A DNA stretch of 64,000 bases, from NCBI GenBank assembly GCA_043228905.1, contig JBHGNT010000034.1:226292-290291 (forward strand), in the 5' to 3' direction. The notes under the pieces are model-generated. The model saw only the letters and a list, made by a program, of their open reading frames with translations, searched no databases and was not told where the DNA came from. Shown in pieces: positions 54,608 through 64,000 of the stretch. A program made the position numbers and the translations under genes. Numbering within the stretch: position 1 is the stretch's first letter; every line of letters begins with the position of its first letter. The DNA is from Azolla caroliniana. Lineage: Eukaryota > Polypodiophyta.

Positions 54608-57600
54608 AATCCGATATCACAGGAGCCAGGTATGACCATTTTAATTTACTCACGGGCTCTTCTCAAGTCCCTCCTCAATTTTGCTAATTTCGTCATGTCT
54701 CTCGACCTGAGTGTCAAAATCATGATTTTTTAATTGTGTAGCATAGCTAGCGTTGTTAGCTTCGATTCGGATGTTTGAACACAAAAAGCCGATATCACAG
54801 GAGCCAGGTATGACCATTTTAATTTACTCACGGACTCTTCTCAAGTCCCTCCTCAATTTTGCTAATTTTGTCATGTCTCTCGACCTGAGTTTCAAAATCT
54901 TGAGTTTTTAATTGTGTAGCATAGCTAGCGTTGTTAGCTTCGATTCGGATGTTTGAACACAAAAATCCGATATCACAGGAGCCAGGTATGACCATTTTAA
55001 TTTACTCACGGGCTCTTCTCAAGTCCCTCCTCAATTTTGCTAATTTCGTCATGTCTCTCTACCTGAGTTTCAAAATCTTGAGTTTTTGATTGTGTAGCAT
55101 AGCTAGCGTTGTTAGCTTCGATTCGGATGTTTGAACACAAAAAGCCGATATTACAGGAGCCAGGTATGACCATTTTAATTTACTCACGGACTCTTCTCAA
55201 GTCCCTCCTCAATTTTGCTAATTTCGTCATGTCTCTCGACCTGAGTTTCAAAATCTTGAGTTTTTAATTGTGTAGCATAGCTAGCGTTGTTAGCTTCGAT
55301 TCGGATGTTTGAACACAAAAATCCGATATCACAGGAGCCACGTATGACCATTTTAATTTACTCACGGGCTCTTCTCAAGTCCCTCCTCAATTTTGCTAAT
55401 TTCGTCATGTCTCTCTACCTGAGTTTCAAAATCATGATTTTTTAATTCTGTAGCATAGCTAGCGTTGTTAGCTTCGATTCGGATGTTTGAAGACAAAAAG
55501 CCGATATCACAGGAGCCAGGTATGACCATTTTAATTTACTCACGGACTCTTCTCAAGTCCCTCCTCAATTTTGCTAATTTCGTCATGTCTCTCGACCTGA
55601 GTTTCAAAATCTTGAGTTTTTAATTGTGTAGCATAGCTAGCGTTGTTAGCTTCGATTCGCATGTTTAAACACAAAAATCCGATATCACAGGAGCTAGGTA
55701 TGACCATTTTAATTTACTCACGGACTCTTCACAAGTCCCTCCTCAATTTTGCTAAATTCTTCATGTCTCTCTACCTGAGTTTCAAAATCATGATTTTTTA
55801 ATTCTGTAGCATAGCTAGCGATGTTAGCTTTGATTCGGATGTTTGAACACAAAAAGCCGATATCACAGGAGCCAGGTATGACCATTTTAATTTACTCACG
55901 GACTCTTCTCAAGTCCCTCCTCAATTTTGCTAATTTCGTCATGTCTCTCTACCTGAGTTTCAAAATCTTGAGTTTTTGATTGTGTAGCATAGTTAGCGTT
56001 GTTAGCTTCGATTCGGATGTTTGAACACAAAAATCCGATATCACAGGAGCCAGGTATGACCATTTTAATTTACTCACGGACTCTTCTCAAGTCCCTCCTC
56101 AATTTTGCTAATTTCGTCCTCTCTCTCGACCTGAGTTTCAAAATCTTGAGTTTTTAATTGTGTAGCATAGCTAGCGTTGTTAGCTTCGATTCGGATGTTT
56201 GAACACAAAAATCCGATATCATAGGAGCCACGTATGACCATTTTAATTTACTCACGGGCTCTTCTCAAGTCCCTCCTCAATTTTGCTAATTTCGTCATGT
56301 CTCTCTACCTGAGTTTCAAAATCATGAGTTTTTAATTCTGTAGCATAGCTAGCGTTGTTAGCTTCGATTCGGATGTTTGAAGACAAAAAGCCGATATCAC
56401 AGGAGCCAGGTATGACCATTTTAATTTACTCACGGACTCTTCTCAAGTCCCTCCTCAATTTTGCTAATTTCGTCATGTCTCTCGACCTGAGTTTCAAAAT
56501 CTTGAGTTTTTAATTGTGTAGCATAGCTAGCGTTGTTAGCTTCGATTCGCATGTTTAAACACAAAAATCCGATATCACAGGAGCTAGGTATGACCATTTT
56601 AATTTACTCACGGACTCTTCACAAGTCCCTCCTAAATTTTGCTAAATTCTTCATGTCTCTCTACCTGAGTTTCAAAATCATGATTTTTTAATTCTGTAGC
56701 ATAGCTAGCGTTGTTAGCTTTGATTCGGATGTTTGAACACAAAAAGCAGATATCACAGGAGCCAGGTATGACCATTTTAATTTACTCACGGACTCTTCTC
56801 AAGTCCCTCCTCAATTTTGCTAATTTCGTCATGTCTCTCGACCTGAGTTTCAAAATCTTGATTTTTTAATTGTGTAGCATAGCTAGCGTTGTTAGCTTCG
56901 ATTCGGATGTTTGAACACAAAAATCCGATATCACAGGAGCCAGGTATGACCATTTTAATTTACTCACGGGCTCTTCTCAAGTCCCTCCTCAATTTTGCTA
57001 ATTTCGTTATGTCTCTCGACCTGAGTTTCAAAATCTTGATTTTTTGATTCCATATCATAGCTAGCGTTGTTAGCTTCGATTCGGATGTTTGAACACAAAA
57101 ATCCGATATCACAGGAGCCAGGTATGACCATTTTAATTTACTCACGGACTCTTCTCAAGTGCCTCCTCAATTTTGCTAATTTCTTCATCTCTCTCTACCT
57201 AAGTATCAAAATCTTGTTCTTTTAATTGTGTATCATAGCTAGCGTGGTTAGCTTCGATTCGCATGGTTGAACACAAAAATCCGATATCAGAGGAGCCAGG
57301 TATGACCATTTTAATTTACTCACGGGCTCTTCTCAAGTCCCTCCTCAATTTTGCTAATTTCGTCATGTCTCTCGACCTGAGTTTGAAAATCTTGATTTTT
57401 TAATGGTGTAGCATAGCTAGCGTTGTTAGCTTCGATTCGCATGTTTTAACACAAAAATCCGATATCACAGGAGCCAGGTATGACCATTTTAATTTACTCA
57501 CGGGCTCTTCTCAAGTCCCTCCTCAATTTTGCTAATTTCGTCATGTCTCTCGACCTGAGTTTCAAAATCTTGATTTTTTGATTCCATATCATAGCTAGCG

Positions 57601-60600
57601 TTGTTAGCTTCGATTCGGATGTTTCAACACAAAAATCCGATATCACAGGAGCCAGGTATGACCATTTTAATTTACTCACGCGCACTTCTCAAGTCCCTCC
57701 TCAATTTTGCTAATTTCTTCATCTCTCTCTACCTGAGTTTCAAAATCATGATTTTTTAATTCTGTAGCATAGCTATCGTTGTTAGCTTCGATTCGGATGT
57801 TTGAACACAAAAATCCGATATCACAGGAGCCAGGTATGACCCTTTTAATTTACTCACGGGCACTTCTCAAGTCCCTCCTCAATTTTGCTAATTTCTTCAT
57901 CTCTCTCTACCTAAGTATCGAAATCTTGTTTTTTTAATTGGGTATCATAGCTAGCGTTGTTAGCTTCGATTTGCATGGTTGAACAATAAAATCCGATATC
58001 ACAGGAGCCAGGTATGACCATTTTAATTTACTCACGGGCTCTTCTCAAGTCCCTCCTCAATTTTGCTAATTTCGTCATGTCTCTCGACCTGAGTTTCAAA
58101 ATCTTGATTTTTTGATTCCATATCATAGCTAGCGTTGTTAGCTTCGATTCGGATGTTTCAACACAAAAATCCGATATCACAGGAGCCAGGTATGACCATT
58201 TTAATTTACTCACGCGCACTTCTCAAGTCCCTCCTCAATTTTGCTAATTTCTTCATCTCTCTCTACCTAAGTATCGAAATCTTGTTTTTTTAATTGTGTA
58301 TCATAGCTAGCGTTGTTAGCTTCGATTCGCATGGTTGAACACAAAAATCCGATATCACAGGAACCAGGTATGACCATTTTAATTTACTCACGGGCTCTTC
58401 TCAAGTCCCTCCTAAATTTTGCTAATTTCTTCATGTCTCTCTACCTGAGTTTCGAAATCTTGATTTTTTAATTGTGTAACACACCTAGTGTTGTTTGCTT
58501 CGATTCGGATGTTTTAACACAAAAATCCGATATCACAGGAGCCAGGTATGACCATTTTAATTTACTCACGGGCTCTTCACAAGTCCCTCCTCAATTTTGC
58601 TAATTTCTTCATGTCTCTCTACCTGAGTTTCAAAATCTTGATTTTTTAATTGTGTAGCATAGCTAGCGTTGTTAGCTTCGATTCGGATGTTTGAACACAA
58701 AAATCCGATATTACAGGAGCCAGGTATGACCATTTTAATTTACTCACGGACTCTTCTCAAGTTCCTCCTCAATTTTGCTAATTTCGTCATGTCTCTCGAC
58801 CTGAGCTTCAAAATCTTGAGTTTTTAATTGTGTAGCATAGCTAGCGTTGTTAGCTTCGATTCGGATGTTTGAACACAAAAATCCGATATCACAGGAGCCA
58901 GGTATGACCATTTTAATTTACTCACGGGCTCTTCTCAAGTCCCTCCTCAATTTTGCTAATTTCATCATGTCTCTCTACCTGAGTCTCAAAATCATGATTT
59001 TTTAATTCTGTAGCATAGCTAGCGTTGTTAGCTTCGATTCGGATGTTTGAAGACAAAAAGCCGATATCACAGGAGCCAGGTATGACCATTTTAATTTACT
59101 CACGGACTCTTCTCAAGTCCCTCCTCAATTTTGCTAATTTCGTCATGTCTCTCGACCTGAGTTTCAAAATCTTGATTTTTTAATTGTGTAGCATAGCTAG
59201 CGTTGTTAGCTTCGATTCGCATGTTTCAACACAAAAATCCGATATCACAGGAGCTAGGTATGACCATTTTAATTTACTCACGGACTCTTCACAAGTCCCT
59301 CCTCAATTTTGCTAAATTCTTCATGTCTCTCTACCTGAGTTTCAAAATCATGATTTTTTAATTCTGTAGCATAGCTAGCGTTGTTAGCTTTGATTCGGAT
59401 GTTTGAACACAAAAAGGCGATATCACAGGAGCCAGGTATGACCATTTTAATTTACTCACGGACTCTTCTCAAGTCCCTCCTCAATTTTGCTAATTTCGTC
59501 ATGTCTCTCGACCTGAGTTTCAAAATCTTGATTTTTTAATTGTGTAGCATAGCTAGCGTTGTTAGCTTCGATTCGCATGTTTCAACACAAAAATCCGATA
59601 TCACAGGAGCTAGGTATGACCATTTTAATTTACTCACGGACTCTTCACAAGTCCCTCCTCAATTTTGCTAAATTCTTCCTGTCTCTCTACCTGAGTTTCA
59701 AAATCATGATTTTTTAATTCTGTAGCATAGCTAGCGTTGTTAGCTTTGATTCGGATGTTTGAACACAAAAAGCCGATATCACAGGAGCCAGGTATGACCA
59801 TTTTAATTTACTCACGGGCACATCTCAAGTCCCTCCTCAATTTTGCTAATTTCTTCATCTCTCACTACCTAAGTATCAAAATCTTGTTCTTTTAATTGTG
59901 TATCATAGCTAGCGTGGTTAGCTTCGATTCGCATGGTTGAACACAAAAATCCGATATCAGAGGAGCCAGGTATGACCATTTTAATTTACTCACGGGCTCT
60001 TCTCAACTCCCTCCTCAATTTTGCTAATTTCTTCATGTCTCTCTACCTGAGTTTCGAAATCTTGATTTTTTAATTGTGTAACACACCTAGCGTTGTTAGC
60101 TTCGATTCGCATGTTTTAACACAAAAATCCGATATCACAGGAGCCAGGTATGACCATTTTAATTTACTCACAGGCTCTTTACAAGTCCCTCCTCAATTTT
60201 GCTAATTTCTTCATGTCTCTCTACCTGAGTTTCGAAATCTTGATTTTTTAATTCTGTAGCATAGCTAGCGTTGTTAGCTTCGATTCGGATGTTTGAACAC
60301 AAAAAGCCGATATCACAGGAGCCAGGTATGACCATTTTAATTTACTCACGGGCTCTTCTCAAGTCCCTCCTCAATTTTGCTAATTTCTTCATGTCTCTTG
60401 ACCTGAGTTTCAAAATCTTGATTTTTTAATTGTGTAGCGTAGCTAGCGTTGTTAGGTTCGATTCGCATGTTTTAACACAAAAATCCGATATCACAGGAGC
60501 CAGGTATGACCATTTTAATTTACTGACGGGCTCTCCTGAAGTCCCTCCTCAATTTTGCTAATTTCTTCATCTCTCTCTACCTAAGTATCGAAATCTTGTT

Positions 60601-63600
60601 TTTTTAACTGTGTATCATAGCTAGCGTTGTTAGCTTCGATTCGGATGTTTGAACACAAAAATCCGATATCACAGGAGCCAGGTATGACCATTTTAATTTA
60701 CTCACGGGCTCTTCACAAGTCCCTCCTCAATTTTGCTATATTCTTCATGTCTCTCTACCTGAGTTTCAAAATCATGTTTTTTTAATTCTGTAGCATAGCT
60801 AGCGTTGTTAGCTTCGATTCGGATGTTTGAACACAAAAATCCGATATCACAGGAGCCAGGTATGACCATTTTAATTTACTCACGGGCTCTTCTCAAGTCC
60901 CTCCTCAATTTTGCTAATTTCGTTATGTCTCTCGACCTGAGTTTCAAAATCTTGATTTTTTGATTCCATATCATAGGTAGCGTTGTTAGCTTCGATTCGG
61001 ATGTTTGAACACAAAAATCCGATATCACAGGAGCCAGGTATGACCATTTTAAATTACTCACGGACTCTTCTCAAGTGCCTCCTCAATTTTGCTAATTTCT
61101 TCATCTCTCTCTACCTAAGTATCAAAATCTTGTTCTTTTAATTGTGTATCATAGCTAGCGTGGTTAGCTTCGATTCGCATGGTTGAACACAAAAATCCGA
61201 TATCAGAGGAGCCAGGTATGACCATTTTAATTTACTCACGGGCTCTTCTCAAGTCCCTCCTCAATTTTGCTAATTTCGTCATGTCTCTCGACCTGAGTTT
61301 GAAAATCTTGATTTTTTAATGGTGTAGCATAGCTAGCGTAGCATAGCTAGCTTCGATTCGGATGTTTGAACACAAAAATCCGATATCACAGGAGCCAGGT
61401 ATGACCATTTTAATTTACTCACGGACTCTTCTCAAGTGCCTCCTCAATTTTGCTAATTTCTTCATCTCTCTCTACCTAAGTATCAAAATCTTGTTCTTTT
61501 AATTGTGTATCATAGCTAGCGTTGTTAGCTTCGATTCGGATGTTTGAACACAAAAATCCGATATCACAGGAGCCAGGTATGACCATTTTAATTTACTCAC
61601 GGGCTCTTCTCAAGTCCCTCCTCAATTTTGCTAATTTCTTCATGTCTCTCTACCTGAGTTTCAAAATCATGATTTTTTAATTCTGTAGCATAGCTATCGT
61701 TGTTAGCTTCGATTCGGATGTTTGAACACAAAAATCCGATATCACAGGAGCCAGGTATGACCATTTTAATTTACTCACGGGCACTTCTCAAGTCCCTCCT
61801 GAATTTTGCTAATTTCTTCATCTCTCTCTACCTAAGTATCGAAATCTTGTTTTTTTAATTGTGTATCATAGCTAGCGTTGTTAGATTCGATTCGCATGGT
61901 TGAACAATAAAATCCGATATCACAGGAGCCAGGTATGACCATTTTAATTTACTCACGGGCTCTTCTCAAGTCCCTCGTCAATTTTGCTAATTTCTTCATG
62001 TCTCTCTACCTGACTTTCAAAATCTTGATTTTTTAATTGTGTAGCATAGCTAGCGTTGTTAGCTTCGATTCGCATGTTTGAACACAAAAATCCGATATCA
62101 CAGGAGCCAGGTATGACCATTTTAATTTACTCACGGGCTCTTCTCAAGTCCCTCCTCAATTTTGCTAATTTCGTCATGTCTCTCGACCTGAGTTTCAAAA
62201 TCTTGATTTTTTAATTGTGTAGTGTAGCTAGCGTTGTTAGGTTCGATTCGCATGTTTTAACACAAAAATCCGATATCACAGGAGCCAGGTATGACCATTT
62301 TAATTTACTGACGGGCTCTCCTGAAGTCCCTCCTCAATTTTGCTAATTTTGTCATGTCTCTCTACCTGAGTTTCGAAATCTTGATTTTTTGATTCCATAT
62401 CATAGCTAGCGTTGTTAGCTTCGATTCGGATGTTTGAACACAAAAATCCGATATCACAGGAGCCAGGTATGACCATTTTAATTTACTCACGGGCACTTCT
62501 CAAGTCCCTCCTCAATTTTGCTAATTTCTTCATCTCTCTCTACCTAAGTATCAAAATCTTGTTCTTTTAATTGTGTATCATAGCTAGCGTGGTTAGCTTC
62601 GATTCGCATGGTTGAACACAAAAATCCGATATCACAGGAGCCAGGTATGACCATTTTAATTTACTCACGGGCACTTCTCAAGTCCCTCCTCAATTTTGCT
62701 AATTTCTTCATCTCTCTCTACCTAAGTATCGAAATCTTGTTTTTTTAACTGTGTATCATAGCTAGCGTTGTTAGCTTCGATTCGGATGTTTGAACACAAA
62801 AAGCCGATATCACAGGAGCCAGGTATGACCATTTTAATTTACTCACGGGCTCTTCTCAAGTCCCTCCTCAATTTTGCTAATTTCGTCATGTCTCTCGACC
62901 TGAGTTTCAAAATGTTGATTTTTTAATTGTGTAGCGTAGCTAGCGTTGTTAGCTTCGATTCGGATGTTTGAACACAAAAATCCGATATCACAGGAGCCAG
63001 GTATGACCATTTTAATTTACTCACGGGCTCTTCTCAAGTCCCTCCTCAATTTTGCTAATTTCGTCATGTCTCTCGACCTGAGTTTCAAAATCTTGATTTT
63101 TTAATTGTGTAACACACCTAGCGTTGTTAGCTTCGATTCGCATGTTTTAACACAAAAATCCGATATCACAGGAGCCAGGTATGACCATTTTAATTTACTC
63201 ACAGGCTCTTTACAAGTCCCTCCTCAATTTTGCTAATTTCTTCATGTCTCTCTACCTGAGTTTCGAAATCTTGATTTTTTAATTCTGTAGCATAGCTAGC
63301 GTTGTTAGCTTCGATTCGGATGTTTGAACACAAAAAGCCGATATCACAGGAGCCAGGTATGACCATTTTAATTTACTCACGGGCTCTTCTCAAGTCCCTC
63401 GTCAATTTTGCTAATTTCTTCATGTCTCTCTACCTGAGTATCAAAATCTTGTTCTTTTAATTGTGTATCATAGCTAGCGTGGTTAGCTTCGATTCGCATG
63501 TTTGAACACAAAAATCCGATATCACAGGAGCCAGGTCTGACCATTTTAATTTACTCACGGGCACTTCTCAAGTCCCTCCTAAATTTTGCTAATTTCGTCA

Positions 63601-64000
63601 TGTCTCTCGACCTGAGTTTCAAAATCTTGATTTTTTAATTGTGTAGTGTAGCTAGCGTTGTTAGGTTCGATTCGCATGTTTTAACACAAAAATCCGATAT
63701 CACAGGAGCCAGGTATGACCATTTTAATTTACTGACGGGCTCTCCTGAAGTCCCTCCTCAATTTTGCTAATTTTGTCATGTCTCTCTACCTGAGTTTCGA
63801 AATCTTGATTTTTTGATTCCATATCATAGCTAGCGTTGTTAGCTTCGATTCGGATGTTTGAACACAAAAATCCGATATCACAGGAGCCAGGTATGACCAT
63901 TTTAATTTACTCACGGGCTCTTCTCAAGTCCCTCCTCAATTTTGCTAATTTCTTCATGTCTCTCTACCTGAGTTTCGAAATCTTGATTTTTTAATTGTGT
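54607..64000 (-). repeat. 178-bp satellite array, inverted and homogeneous right block (about 53 monomers)
   Basis: Monomers read AATCCGATATCACAGGAGCC, AGGTATGACCATTTTAATTT, ACTCACGGGCTCTTCTCAAG, TCCCTCCTCAATTTTGCTAA, CTCGACCTGAGTTTCAAAAT and GCTAGCGTTGTTAGCTTCGA. These are the complements of the left-array landmarks with fixed subfamily changes (for example AAATTAAAATGG for AAATGAAAATGT). The period is 178 bp with very few length changes and no insertions. Monomer variants (AAAAT/AAAAG before CCGATATC, CGGGCTC/CGGACTC, CTCTACC/CTCGACC) recur in order. Diagnostic variants repeat at 890 bp (5 monomers), 534 bp (3) and 3916 bp (22). The block runs off the end of the window. Confidence 0.95.

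Noticed and set aside
56960-61061. Frames of about 61-63 codons (WSYLAPVISDF-like) in the right satellite
   Set aside because: Same reason: periodic translated satellite, present only in monomers that happen to lack a stop.
54607-64000. CENP-B-box-like motif in the satellite (TTCGATTCGGATG region)
   Set aside because: It does not fit the NTTCGNNNNANNCGGGN consensus, and plants are not known to depend on this box.
1-64000. tRNA, rRNA or snRNA genes
   Set aside because: No cloverleaf with A and B boxes, no rRNA and no snRNA was recognised. The only tRNA-related sequences are the copia primer sites complementary to initiator Met tRNA.

Overview
The window is nuclear DNA from a land plant, most likely a flowering plant. 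Two intron-containing host genes have GT-AG introns and plant-type products, there is an interstitial array of the plant heptamer CCCTAAA, and the rest is plant-type LINE, Ty1/copia and Ty3 elements plus a 178-bp tandem satellite. I cannot name the species.

Layout. (1) 1-4290: a decayed L1-like LINE on the minus strand, with a 144-bp minisatellite at its 3' side and an inverted 5' piece at 4040-4287. (2) 4560-9450: an SH3 domain protein gene (SH3P2 family, 10 exons, 373 residues). (3) 9451-12173: no gene recognised. (4) 12174-14155: a five-exon single-domain cyclophilin gene (185 residues). (5) 14156-15956: no gene recognised. (6) From about 15957 to the end: 178-bp satellite, about 69 monomers in one orientation up to 48070 and about 53 in the opposite orientation from 54607 to 64000. 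The left part is diverged and broken up by retroelements. The right part is uninterrupted and shows higher-order structure.

Elements in the left satellite, in order: a Penelope-like retroelement (PLE, 18601-22751, minus) with a 701-residue ORF1 and an RT without a visible GIY-YIG nuclease; a gag-only Ty3-type LTR element (24473-29358, plus); a Tnt1/Tork-like copia copy with one frameshift (30557-36189, minus); an older, stop-ridden copia element (36856-42034, minus); and a truncated Ty3 element (48071-49709, minus). A second Tnt1-like copia copy with an intact 1357-codon gag-pol (49710-54607, minus) interrupts that Ty3 element. Its 5' LTR is cut after about 62 bp and joined to the inverted satellite, so the orientation switch is younger than this copia insertion.

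Reading as a whole: a gene-bearing edge passes in under 2 kb into a long satellite of typical plant centromeric monomer length. The most unusual object is the PLE. Its RT resembles the endonuclease-deficient, telomere-associated PLE classes, and its ORF1 carries an Asn-Pro repeat encoded by CCCTAA hexamers on the sense strand.
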